Positions 11,322-21,496 of a stretch of DNA of 64,000 nucleotides are shown here, piece by piece. The notes below the pieces were generated by a model. That model worked only from the letters and a program-made list of their open reading frames with translations, was not told the origin of the DNA and did no database searches. The stretch's first letter is position 1. The number at the start of each line of letters is the position of its first letter. The translations under genes were made by a program, and so were the position numbers. The DNA comes from Coniella vitis (Eukaryota; Ascomycota; Sordariomycetes; Diaporthales; Schizoparmaceae), in assembly GCA_011317545.1 (NCBI GenBank), contig WUJK01000006.1:2604001-2668000 (forward strand), in the 5' to 3' direction.

Positions 11322-12413
11322 GGGCCTCGGGTGGAGCATCATGGGCAACACGGAGCGTCGAGCACACCATCACCACGAGGAAAAGACGGGGTCCGCTTCT
11401 TTTGGCGGCGTGCGCGGGAGACGTGTACCGTATTGGTGTTTGCGCCGTGGCAGCAGTTGAGGACCCATTGATGAATGTGCCAGGAATGGCGATATGAGCC
11501 CGGTGGCTGCCGGATTGGTTGCGTAAGAAAACCAACAGCAATATTTGGCATGTTTGATGCCGATGAGCACCGCTTCAGCGCAGAACGTTGGTTGAGAAAT
11601 GCAACGGGCAACTGTTAATAAAGCCGAGACAGTTTGGTTCATGTGCTGTGCTGTGTGAAGCGGGCAGTTCTGAGCGAAGCAAGGCCCCCCCCCCCCTCGG
11701 CCCTTCGGTGAGCAGGACGGTCTACTATGTGATCACGCGACCCACAGCTTCTATCCACGAGAATATTCGTGGGGGTGTTGACTGCCTTTGTTCAACAATA
11801 CAGCTTGGCGCATTTCACTAGAAGCAAATAAGCAATCCTTCCATCTAGATCAGTAGTACACACCCTTGCCAACGACCACAGCTGATTTGAGTTGCAAGAA
11901 GTCTCAAAAGAGTAAAAGCACCAACACGGATCTGCAAACTGGCCCGGCTCAGATATCATTGCAGCATCAGCCCAAGACATACGGTATCTTCCGCGTTCCG
12001 AGCAGCCTTGTGCCAGGGGCCTGCCTGGACCGCGTCGCTTGGCTTGTATGGGAACGCACAGCAGCAGCTAGCAGAACGCATGGCATTTGCCTCGCAACAC
12101 TGGTCGACACGTGCAAGAGGCGGGTCCTTTGTCGCGCTCGCCATTGCATGAAACCGGGCTGGCTTGTGCATTTGTGGTGGTGACAGTTTGAGTTGGACTC
12201 TGGTATGAAAGCGGCAGCCGCAGAAATAGGGCTGAAGCGAGTCAATCTCGTTACCTGGTATCCGAGGAGCCACACAAGCCAGTGATGGAGGATACATATT
12301 GTGATACGTAACCGGCTCATCCAATGGAGAGGAAAGAAAACGAAGTGCAAAAGGGCTTGGTCATCCGTTGAAATGGGGTTGAACAAAAGAGAGGGTCGAG
12401 AGAGATGCTCTGC

Positions 12414-12445
12414 TTATGTAAAGCTCATTTGTTGAGCTTACATAA
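12414..12445. repeat. Inverted repeat, 13-bp stem with one bulge
   Basis: The arms at 12414-12427 and 12433-12445 (right arm TGAGCTTACATAA) are complementary apart from one extra A in the left arm, around a 5-base loop. It lies about 340 bases past the 3' end of the minus-strand GNAT gene. Its function is unknown. Confidence 0.7.
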
Positions 12446-12782
12446 AGTCTTTGAGGGTCAGGTGGGCTTTGTATAGAAGGCGCCTGGCCAATGAGCACCT
12501 TCTACTGCCAAGGCTGCTTACGCTTGAAGTGGGCGAGAAAGCAGCTTACCGAGCATTTCTTTGGCCAAGCGTAAGACGCCTTTGTATTCTCTCCTCGTTT
12601 TTGGTGGAGTCACAAGCGTCGTCGACGTTCGCTCCAGCATACAGGCCTGTGGCGCATCGACAGCCCCATCACGTCTTGCATAAAATATTGGGACAGGTGT
12701 TTTCGTACCGGCCTTTTAGATGATACCAATCACGAGTAGCCTTCGATCAACCTGATCACAGTATCCGTCTCAGCGGTCCGAT

Positions 12783-13367
12783 TCACGCACTTTCATTCTT
12801 TATTCCCTCCCAATCCTCTCTGCGGAACCTGTATTCAACCTCCTTTCCGTCACTCTTCACCTGCTTCCACTTCGCCAGCCCCATCCCGTCAGCCAATCTC
12901 TGAAATGGTATATTCACCGCCAATGTCTCCAAAAACGCCTCCTCACATCCGACGCCCTCCGCCTCCACCTTGCGAAATGCAAAATCCAGTGTAGCCTGTA
13001 ACGCTTCCCGGCCGTACCCCTTCCTCCACTCGGAGCTATCAATCAGCACACCCAGGTCCGCAACCCGCTTGCCCTGAGCGTCCGTAGAGACGGCATTAAT
13101 GCCACCGAAACCGATAACGCTATCGGTAGGTACCAAGGCTGGGCCTCGGGTTATGACGAGAAAGTAGGCTTGCCCAGAAGCGCGTAGGGCCTCCCATTTG
13201 GCGATTCGGCGTTGGTACTCTTCTGCGGTGGGGCTGCTTGGCTTGTGCGGTTCGTGGAGGGTGTTGAGGGGGTTGGCAAAAAGGGCTGCGAGGGAGGCGG
13301 CATCAGAAGGGACGGCGGGACGAAGGGTAAGGTTTGGAGTGCGCAGATGGGGATTTGGAGGAGGCAT
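12783..13367 (-). CDS. GNAT-family N-acetyltransferase (Acetyltransf_3 type)
   Basis: A single-exon gene of 194 residues. The N-terminus LRTPNLTLRPAVPSDAASLAALF is the usual beta1-alpha1 start of RimJ/RimL-like GNAT enzymes. SVIGFGGINAV and VADLGVLIDSSEWRKGYGREAL cover the beta4 strand and the acetyl-CoA pyrophosphate loop (RKGYGREAL). AFLETLAVNIPFQRLADGMGLAKW matches the Asn-containing beta5/alpha4 region where related enzymes read N-x-x-S. These proteins transfer acetyl from acetyl-CoA to amino groups of small molecules or protein N-termini; the acceptor cannot be predicted. There is no targeting signal, so it is probably cytosolic. It is transcribed away from the SEC14-like gene, sharing a gap of about 1 kb with it. 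Confidence 0.85.
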   Translation of the reverse strand: MPPPNPHLRTPNLTLRPAVPSDAASLAALFANPLNTLHEPHKPSSPTAEEYQRRIAKWEALRASGQAYFLVITRGPALVPTDSVIGFGGINAVSTDAQGKRVADLGVLIDSSEWRKGYGREALQATLDFAFRKVEAEGVGCEEAFLETLAVNIPFQRLADGMGLAKWKQVKSDGKEVEYRFRREDWEGIKNESA

Positions 13368-14375
13368 CTTGTGATATCAGCAACGCAGGTCGCAAGGTCA
13401 CATGTGATTCGGACGGTCCAGGGATCAGAAAGCTTGGAGCTGGGGAAGGAGGAGGGATTCATGTACGGGAAAGAGCGGGAGGAGGGATCTATATACAGGA
13501 AAGAGGGGGAGGATGCCTCGCCGATGAGTCAGCCAGATGCAGAGAACAACAAGGTCTGCTTATATGCTTACGTGAATCTCTATCTTCTCGCAGCAAGTAT
13601 CGAATGTGATTCACGAGGCAGCATTGGATGGAGCCAGAAGGGAATTGGCAGGATGTGAATCACACGGAACCCGAGTCTCGTTGGAGCCTACCGACGCGGC
13701 CCAAATCCTTTGCTGCTGACGATAGCATGCGGATTTGTGCTCATGACTCACTTATTCATCAAACCAAAGGCGGCGAGGTCCTCGCAGTACGTTATCCACC
13801 CGAGGTTCGTCCCCTCGGGCTTATTATGTAACCTGTGCTCAGGTGTCTACCGTAACTCGGGGTTTTCCCAGCGGGCTTTAGTATGCTTAATAATGACGCG
13901 CTCGGGGCCTGAACCGATCCGCTTGGGCGACCGCTTGGCGCCGAGTGGCGTGCCGGGCTTGCTTGGCAAAGAGGGACGTGGAGGACTCTGACCAAGAATA
14001 TCATCTCTTCTCCCATGGCGATGTGCTCTCGCCTGCCCAGCCTCGTCTCGTTTCCCAGCGTCAATCTGCTGGTTCTCGGTGTGCATCGTTAGACCGAGCT
14101 GGAACCTGTCCCTGGCGTTGCATTGCATCTTCAGCGCCGTCTCCACCCGCCGAGGCAAGGCGCGATTCGTCTTTCAGCCTTCCCGCCCCGTTCCGTCCGC
14201 GCCGCCGTTTGCTCCGACTCTTTTGGCCTCTTGGCCTGGCTTCTTTTTTTCCATTACACGGCAGTCCTCTCGCTGCACTCTGTGCTCTGTGCTCTGTGCT
14301 GTGCTCTGTGCTCTGCTCCAACCTGTGCGACCTCGGTGCCACTGCGTCCGTCCTCCCACAGCAGCCCTCGTTTCC
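13368..14375. promoter_or_regulatory. Divergent promoter region between GNAT and SEC14-like genes
   Basis: About 1 kb from which both genes are read outward. Near the GNAT side are two tandem 30-bp units starting GGAGGAGGGAT (13448-13477 and 13478-13507) plus a partial third. The second unit contains CTATATAC, a possible TATA element read toward GNAT. Near the SEC14-like side is a CTCTGTG-type repeat at about 14278-14317, probably in the 5' UTR. Confidence 0.5.
13448..13515. repeat. 30-bp tandem repeat, two copies plus partial
   Basis: The units at 13448-13477 and 13478-13507 share GGAGGAGGGAT and GGAAAGAG blocks, and a third unit begins at 13508. They lie 80-150 bases upstream of the GNAT start codon. 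Confidence 0.8.
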
Positions 14376-15858
14376 ATGGCGCCTCCCTCCAGCGATGCCT
14401 CCACTGCGGGGCCAGCAACGCGCACAATCTCCAGGTCGTCCGTCAAGAACAGCGGCAACGTCAAGGGCGCGCTTGACTACGGCTACCCCCACGGTCACTT
14501 GGGCCACTTGACCCCCGAAGAGGAGGCCACCTTTGCCGCCTTCAAGGCCGACCTGGCCTCTGCCGGGCTCTACAAGCCGGGGCCGCCGCCCTCGCACCAA
14601 GACGCCGTTCTGCTGCGCTTCCTGCGCGCCCGCCGCTGGGTCGTGGCCGATGCGCGCGCCCAGTTCAAAGACACGGAGGAATGGCGCGCCAACATTGAGC
14701 TCGACGTCCTCTACGACTCGATCGATGTCGACGCCTACGAGCACAGCCGCCGTCTCTACCCACAGTGGACCGGCCGTCGCGACAAGCGCGGCATTCCCGT
14801 CTACCTCTTTGAGATTCGCCACCTCGACTCCAAGACGGTCAATGCCTACGAAAAGTCGGTCGCATCCACCTACTCGCGCGCCGCCCACGATGCCAAGACA
14901 CCCGCCAAGCTCGTGCGCCTGTTTGCCCTCTACGAGAACCTGACGCGCTTTGCCCAGCCCCTGTGCACCCAGCTGACCGACCGCGAACACCCGCGCACCC
15001 CCATCACTCTGAGCACAAATATTGTCGATGTTAGCGGCGTGAGCTTGAAGGGGTACTGGAACCTCAAGGGCCACATGCAGGCGGCGAGCGAGCTGGCAAC
15101 TGCGCACTACCCAGAAACGCTGGACAGAATATTTGTAGCTTCACCCCGTCGGCCTCCTTGCTGACAGCGCATTCCTGCCAATTTGCCGTACAACCTGCTG
15201 ACTTGTCCTTTTTTTTTTTTTTTTTTTTTTTTTTCAGATCATCGGCGCACCCGGCTTCTTTACTACCGTCTGGGGCTGGATCAAGCGCTGGTTCGACCCC
15301 GTCACCGTTTCCAAGATCTTTGTCCTCTCGCCAGCCGAGGTCCTCCCGACACTCACCTCCTTCATCGACATTGAAAACATCCCCAAGCAGTATGGCGGCA
15401 AGCTCGACTTCAACTGGTGCCAGATGCCCAACCTCGATCCCAAAATCCGCGAGCTGGCCACGTGGGAAAACGGGTATACAGAGTTCCCCACCGGGCCCCT
15501 CTACTGGGTGCCTGTCGACGGCGGCAAGCGGCTCGAGTGTCTGGCGCGCGGTAGCATAAACAAGGAGCAGCGCAACGAGCGCATCTGCACCATACCCGTT
15601 GCTTTCCCCGACGGGCCTGTGGGAGGCGCCCAGGAGGAGAGCCAACCGAGCAGGGACGCCGCACCTGTGGCGAACGGTACTGCCGCTGCCGCTGCCGCTG
15701 CCGACGAGGACGAGTTTCAGGATGCACCCGAAGAACGGATAGACGCCGCTGTCACAGAGGGCGTAGAAGGCCTGTCCCTGCAAGAGAACGAAAAGGCAGC
15801 AACGACAGCAGCGGCCGAGACGGCCGCAAATGGGAAGCCTGTTGAAGCAATCTCATGA
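14376..15858 (+). CDS. SEC14-like CRAL-TRIO phosphatidylinositol transfer protein
   Basis: A cytosolic lipid-exchange protein linking phosphatidylinositol/phosphatidylcholine handling to Golgi secretion in the family prototype, yeast Sec14. Exons 14376-15134 and 15238-15858; 459 residues. The phase-0 intron carries a run of about 26 T just before its TTTCAG acceptor and has an unusual GTAGCT donor. The join gives ETLDRIF-IIGAPGFFTTVWGWIKRWFDP, an excellent match to the CRAL-TRIO core. The N-terminal CRAL_TRIO_N helices are seen in LTPEEEATFAAFKADL and DAVLLRFLRARRWVVADA. The lipid pocket part is GIPVYLFEIRHLDS and NIVDVSGVSLKGYW. ENIPKQYGGKLDF is the conserved end of the domain. About 90 C-terminal residues are acidic and Ala-rich, probably disordered. 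The ATG at 14376 follows TTTCC and fits the family start; in-frame upstream codons look like 5' UTR. Confidence 0.92.
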
Positions 15859-16756
15859 TTCCGAGACTAGAGGATCGAGATTTTAGGCGACTCTGCCGTC
15901 GTCATTGTCGCTATCACCGATTACATGCAACCTATACTACAGCAACAGCATAGAACAGCGCACTACAGTACACCGAGAAAAGAAGGATCTTCGGTGGAGG
16001 CACATATATTTCCTATCGATATACATGTATAACTATATACCTTTTGGGGGATGCAATCTTGGATAGAGCGGGGCTTGTGTGGTTGGTTTCTTTCTGTACT
16101 GCAGAAACGGCCCTCTTTTCGTCAGTATTGGTACTTACAGAAGAGCGCGTTGGAGTAAGAAGCATACATGTTGTAGATGTCAGTATTCTTGCAATCAATC
16201 TCGCCGTGTTCCTTTAATGGTAATGTGTTTAGCTCAATGGGATGTCCATGCCGTTATGGAGGTTGATCTTATCTACTTGTCCTACACCATCGTTCACTCT
16301 GTTGGTGGACGGCTGTATCTTTAAATGCATGTAGGAGACAAGTATTATGTTCTCGAGTCAGTCACATAGTTGACGATATCCCATATCATATATCCATGCC
16401 CGTTTAATTCTCGACCTGGCTTCCATGGCTTCCACATTCGACGACGGATGCGGCCGTCAAAGTCGTCCGGTACCTGGCTTTCCTCTGTTTCTCTTTTCCC
16501 CTTGCCCGCCAGTCCCAGCTTAGGTATCTTGTATTTCAGCGTGGACTTTTATGTACTGTAATTCTATTTCTATCTCAAGCTTCTGAATGCTTTGGAGCTA
16601 TAGCTATAAGCCTCGGGATCAGCGGGCACTACTAGATGGGCAGCTGAATTTACCGGGATCTCTCCTTGTATAAACCTGTAATTGACTTTTCATTCTCCGA
16701 GTACTGAGCCGTGTTGAACAGAAGACGGAGCTTTTTTGTATACGAACTCTATGCAT

Positions 16757-16811
<55 letters not shown>

Positions 16812-17420
16812 CCATGGGGCTTATGGTCTGTTGGGTATATATCATCAATGCCTGCGTCTGTTCGTGAGCAGATGAGGCTCTCTTGAGAATTTTACAAGAA
16901 TCTTTTTCTTTTTCCTATTTGACAGCTCCGTGGTCAACAGAAGATTGTGTCACCAAGCAAAGCAAGATATAATAAAACCAATTACAAAAACAGGGGGGAA
17001 AGCTTCACACACACGTTCCGTTCCGACTTCCTACTTTGCTTTCCTCCACAACACGGAAAAGAGAGCGACCATCCTCTTTGCTCACTATTCCGACGCACCT
17101 AGCCCGTTAGACACCAATACAGAAACGGCACAGAATCGTCCCCTTTTCGCAGATCACAGGGGGGGAAATAGCTATCGTACGATTCTGTCGTTTAGAACCG
17201 TCATGACTTTCCTGCATGAGGGCACTGGAGAGAACACTCTGAACGCAGGTTGAGGGAAAAAAAGAGATTGTGGGCAGAGAGGCATCATAACCTTGCCGTC
17301 CAGGCCTGTCTCGTTCATCTGCGTTGCTTCTTCTTTCTTTTTCTTTTATTCTTTTTGCCCTTGCATTCTCGGTGGTGAAACGGCGTTTTGTTGATGGCAT
17401 CCTGGCCCTGTGCTGTGATA
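15859..17420. other. Intergenic, no gene seen
   Basis: Contains the 3' UTR of the SEC14-like gene and the promoter of the WSC gene. A compound TG then GA dinucleotide array lies at 16757-16809. No protein-like frame was recognised. Confidence 0.65.
16757..16809. repeat. Compound (TG)n(GA)n microsatellite
   Basis: About 9 TG units run directly into about 18 GA units in intergenic DNA. Confidence 0.95.
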
Positions 17421-18975
17421 ATGAACCCCCTTCGTTCACTTCTCGTTCTCTTTGTATGCACAGCGAGTGCCATCACCTCGACAACAGCAGTAGCAGGCAC
17501 CTCCGCTCCGACGGTTGGTAGCAATGCAGGCAGTGTCAAGGTCGAGAATGAGGTCACGGCGACGGACGCGGTAGAGTCACCGCTCCGTGGGAGCGAGCAG
17601 CAAGAAGGCGGCGACGACACGAAATGGGCAATACTTTATAGTAGATGTTGGAAGTAAGTCAGTCAGTCGCTCTTTTGATATAACAACAACAACAACAACA
17701 ACAACAACAACCACCACCAGCCTGCTAACTTTTGGCCCCCCCCCCTCCCCTAAACCAGAGACGCCGTCAATGGAGTCCGCGCCCTCGACCACGCGGCCGA
17801 GAACTTCGATGCAAGCTATACCACGCCGCGACGGTGCCGGGGCGCGTGTGCTGCGCAAGGGTATGCCTTGGCCGCTGTGGAATACGGGCATGAATGCTGT
17901 ATGTCTTGTGTGTGTGACTGGTGGGATCGGATTCGCATCTCTTCCCCTGCTGCCCTTTTTCTTTTCTTTCTCCACTTTCCCTTTTTTCCTTTTTTTCCTT
18001 TTCAGATTCCCTAGAGTCTCTTGTTCTGGATGTGCATATGTTAAAAAAAGGAACAAATCTCGACGTGTGCTTTCTTACAGGGTGTGGGAATACCATCGCG
18101 GGACAGGCGCACCCCGTGTCGGAAAACAACTGCAACCTGCCTTGCTCCGGCGACCGATGGCAGACGTGCGGTGGGTATGGCTTCATGGGCTTGTTTGTGC
18201 GGAAAGGGTGCGAGTATGATGTTTTGCAGCGCGGCCCGGTGTTTGGAGGAGGAAATGATGGCGGGAAGAACCAGTCGAGTATGGGCTTGATGAGTGAAGA
18301 AGGGTGGTATTTGGTGGATTGCTTTCGGTGAGTGATGCGGACGACAAGTTTACACTGCGCTTCTTCTTCTTCTTTTTCTATCTATTTTAAATCGGCGACC
18401 AAGACCCATTTCGTTTTTTATCATCTTTTTACATCAAGCTTTACTCAACATTCGGTCTGCACAGAGACGTCGACGCCAACCACCGCCTGCTCCCCTTCCA
18501 ACCCAAGGACGGCCAGCCCGAGCGTCTGCGCACAGTCGACGGCTGTATCTCGACGTGCCGCGGCCGTGGATACACGCTGGCTGGCGTCGAGTACGGCAAG
18601 GAGTGCTACTGCGGGTACGAGATTCCGCCGTGGCAGTTGGCGGGGGGAAAATGCGATATGGCTTGCAAGGGCGACGGACGACAGTACGTGTTTGCTGTGA
18701 TTCGCGTTGCTGACACTTTGAGGCTGTGAAGCCAGTCTTTTTTCTTTTTTTTTCTTTCTCGGTTTGAAGAAATGGAAAACAACAGAGAAGATTCTGGATA
18801 ACTGGGCTAACTAAGTGTGATGTTAAACAGGATATGTGGCGGCGAGCACAGTCTGCTTGTGTACGCTCATCCGGGCCACAGCCACAGGAGACGTCCTGAT
18901 CGTCCTCATGACAAGGATGTCGAGATGGAGACGGCTGGTTCTGTTGACGAGCACGCATATGTGCTGGGGCAGTGA
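17421..18975 (+). CDS. Secreted protein with two WSC domains
   Basis: Five exons: 17421-17653, 17759-17898, 18081-18327, 18465-18683 and 18831-18975; 327 residues. All four junctions keep frame with GTAAGT/GTATGT/GTGAGT/GTACGT donors. A signal peptide (MNPLRSLLVLFVCTASAIT) starts the protein. WSC domain 1 runs from about ILYSRCWKDAVNGVRAL through CRGACAAQGYALAAVEYGHECWCGN to CSGDRWQTCGGYG. WSC domain 2 runs from WYLVDCFRDVD through CISTCRGRGYTLAGVEYGKECYCG to CKGDGRQICGGEHSLLVY. Both keep the eight-cysteine pattern and the GD-x-x-Q-x-CGG end. WSC domains are carbohydrate-binding modules of wall sensors and secreted oxidases. The tail is short and polar with no membrane helix or GPI signal, so it is probably secreted, not a Wsc1-type sensor. 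Intron 1 carries an AAC microsatellite. An in-frame ATG at 17388 is a less likely start. Confidence 0.85.
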
Positions 18976-19865
18976 AGGAGAAAGTGGTGGGTGGTCCTTG
19001 GGTTCGAGCCTTGATCATCTATCTGGTGAATGCGCAAGAGGGAGGCTCAGCATGAATCCGTATCTGATTCTCAACGCCTCCGTGAGATGGCAGTTTATTA
19101 GAACATGGTGTCAGGATAAAGTGAGAGCAGCATATAAAGGTGACAATGAATACAGAGTAAGCTGACTGCACGCTGGCTGTCCAGTGTAAATAGCACTGCA
19201 ATTGTATGGAAACCTCGTCCTTCTGACGGATAGGAGCAGAGCCAGTCAGGCTCATATGAACACCAACACGGGATATTTGCAAGAGATCGACCAGAGCGCC
19301 TGCTTCCCACCAACAAGGACAAGACAGCATGGATCTGAAGCTCGAGCCAGAACTCACCCCGTCAAGCGAAAGCTAACAGAGCATGGCGTAACTAAATAAT
19401 CCCGCTCGCGGGGCCCCTCGCTCGGGAAAGCCCTCTGCAAGTGGACTCGTAGCACTGTGTCCAGCAAATCGCGGCAGAGCATTCTCCCGGGGCACCGAGC
19501 CAGAGCCCGCATCACGCCCCCGGGACTGCTCGATCGGCGCCAAAATCTGTGAGCCGTAGCAGACCCCAGATTTGTTGCGAGGCGTCGTCATGCGGAGGAG
19601 CCAGAAAGTCCACGGGTCTTGTCACTTACATAGTAGTGTGTAATAAAGCAGTTCTAGTGCTGCTTGGTTGAGCAGCGTATATATTCACGCACATTCAAAA
19701 TTGTCTTCCGAGGAGTCTGTCTTTTTATTCTTATTTTTATTATTTGCTCTTGCCTTTACGATCTCTGCTTTCGTGTCCGCTTTCTTGCCCTCTTGATACC
19801 CACTGCCTCTGCCTTTCTGCCTCGAACCTCTCACTCTCGCCAGAAATATACACGCAGACACAGCC
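18976..19865. promoter_or_regulatory. Gap with the promoter of the FAD monooxygenase gene
   Basis: About 0.9 kb. The ACATAGTAG motif occurs at 19628. GTATATATTC near 19677 is a possible TATA element 190 bases before the monooxygenase ATG. No other gene was seen. Confidence 0.4.
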
Positions 19866-19941
19866 ATGGCCATCAGAAAAGACATTCGCATAGCCATTAT
19901 TGGCGCCGGTAAGTCTTTTCCCCCAGACTCGTGCCCCCTTT

Positions 19942-19984
<43 letters not shown>

Positions 19985-21496
19985 AACCTTTGCAAAGCCG
20001 CGGCTTCGGCGGACGGAGCGAGAGGGGCCCCAGTGACGAGGACGACCGCGTTCTGACGGGTGGTGACGACTGATTCTTCTTCTTCTTCTTCTTCAAGGCA
20101 TGGGCGGGCTTGCCACGGCGCTGGCTCTGGCCAAGGAGGGCTTCACGCACATTGATCTCTACGAGGCTGCTTCCGACCTGGGCTTTGTGGGCGCTGGCAT
20201 CCAGCTGGCGCCCAACATGGCCCGCATTCTCGACCGGCTGGGCGTGTGGAAGCCGATTGCCGAGGAGGCGACCAAGATGGAGGGCGCCAGTATCCGCAGT
20301 GAGTTTGTGCCTACGTAGAAAGAAAGAGGGAAAGGAAAAAGAACAGCAAAAGGAAGAAGAACCAGCATTAACCAAGCCACCACCACCACATCACAGAGGG
20401 CGCAACCAACGAGGAGCTGGCCTACTCGAGCATGACGTGGATTCCCGAGGCCTACGGCTACCAGCACATGGTCGGCCACCGCGCCTCGCTCGCCGGCGAG
20501 ATCTACGAGGGCTGCAAGCGCGAACCGGCCATCAGCTTCCACTTTGCCTCGCCCGTCACCGACGTGCAGGCGTTCGCGCCCACGCCGCGCTTCGTCGTCT
20601 CGCCGCGCCAGGACAAGGGCGCCGGCGGCAGCCCGTACACGGTCGAGTGCGATGTGCTGCTGGGCGCCGACGGCGTCAAGTCGCAGACGCGCGGCGCCAT
20701 GCTGCGCGAGCTGGGCGTCGACGCCAAGGTCGTCGACTCGGGCCAGGCGGCGTACCGCATCATGCTCACGCGCGCGCAGATGCAGCACGACCCGGAGCTG
20801 CTGGCGCTGCTCGAGGCCAACTACAGCGTGCGCTGGATCGGCGAGCGCAAGCACATCATCGCGTACCCCGTCGCGGCCAAGACCATCTACAACCTCTCGA
20901 CCGCGCACCCCGACACCAACTTTGCCGCCGCGCCCGACGAGACGTACACGACGCGCGGCAGCAAGGCGTCAATGCTGGCCGTGTACCGCGACTTTGCGCC
21001 CGTCTGCCAGAAGATGCTCAACCTGGTGCCCGAGGGCGACGTCTGCGAGTGGAAGCTGCGCGTGCACCAGCCGCTGCCGACGTGGGTGCACGGCGCGTTT
21101 GCGCTGCTCGGCGACGCATGCCACCCGACGCTGCCGCACCTGAACCAGGGCGCCGCGCAGGCCATTGAGGACGCCGCCGTCGTGGCGCTTGCGCTGGCCC
21201 GCACGCCCGACGACAGCCCCGCGAGCATCCACCGCTCGCTCCAGGTGTACGAGCACCTGCGCAAGGAGCGCGCCGAGGCGTGTGTGGCCATGGCGGCGGC
21301 CAACGGCAAGGAGATGCAGCTGGGCGACGGCGCGGCGGCCAAGGAGCGCGACGAGGCCTTCAAGGCCTTTCGCGAGAGCGGAGAGGGCAAGGTGCCCGAC
21401 AAGGCCGCCGACAAGGGCGTGCTCAGCTTCATCTACGGGTGGGATGCGACGGCCGAGACGGCGGCCCAGTATGACGAGATAGTCAAGAAGTTGTAG
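19866..21496 (+). CDS. FAD-dependent monooxygenase, salicylate hydroxylase-like
   Basis: A group A flavoprotein hydroxylase that uses NAD(P)H and O2 to hydroxylate an aromatic or polyketide-type substrate. Exons 19866-19908, 20098-20298 and 20397-21496; 447 residues. Intron 1 splits the FAD-binding GAGMGG motif (residues 13-18) and contains a (CT)n array (19943-19982). Intron 2 follows GASIR. The Rossmann start IRIAIIGAGMGGLATALAL is followed by the acidic ribose-binding end of beta2 (IDLYEA). Other blocks are GAGIQLAPNM, the DG motif VLLGADGVKSQTR and the GD motif LLGDACHPTLPHLNQGAAQAIEDA. The closest named family is salicylate 1-monooxygenase; the C-terminus (YGWDATAETAAQYDEIV) is also typical. 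The real substrate is unknown: it could serve aromatic catabolism or tailoring of a metabolite. It lies far (33 kb) from the polyketide synthase. Confidence 0.9.
19943..19982. repeat. (CT)n array inside intron 1 of the FAD monooxygenase
   Basis: About 20 CT units between the GTAAGT donor at 19909 and the CAAG acceptor at 20097. Confidence 0.9.

Larger units (their letters stand above)
9713..12782. other. Intergenic, no gene seen; GATA sites and a hairpin
   Basis: Three kilobases upstream of the transporter gene and downstream of the GNAT gene. The reading frames of up to 200 codons resemble nothing known. It holds a loose cluster of GATAAG sites, ACATAGTA-type motifs near 10516, 10813 and 11722 (the last on the minus strand), and an inverted repeat at 12414-12445. 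Confidence 0.6.

Noticed and set aside
18985..19005. GGTTCGAGCC resembling a tRNA B box
   Set aside because: The T-stem pairs poorly, no A box or acceptor stem fits upstream, and the sequence lies just past the WSC stop codon.
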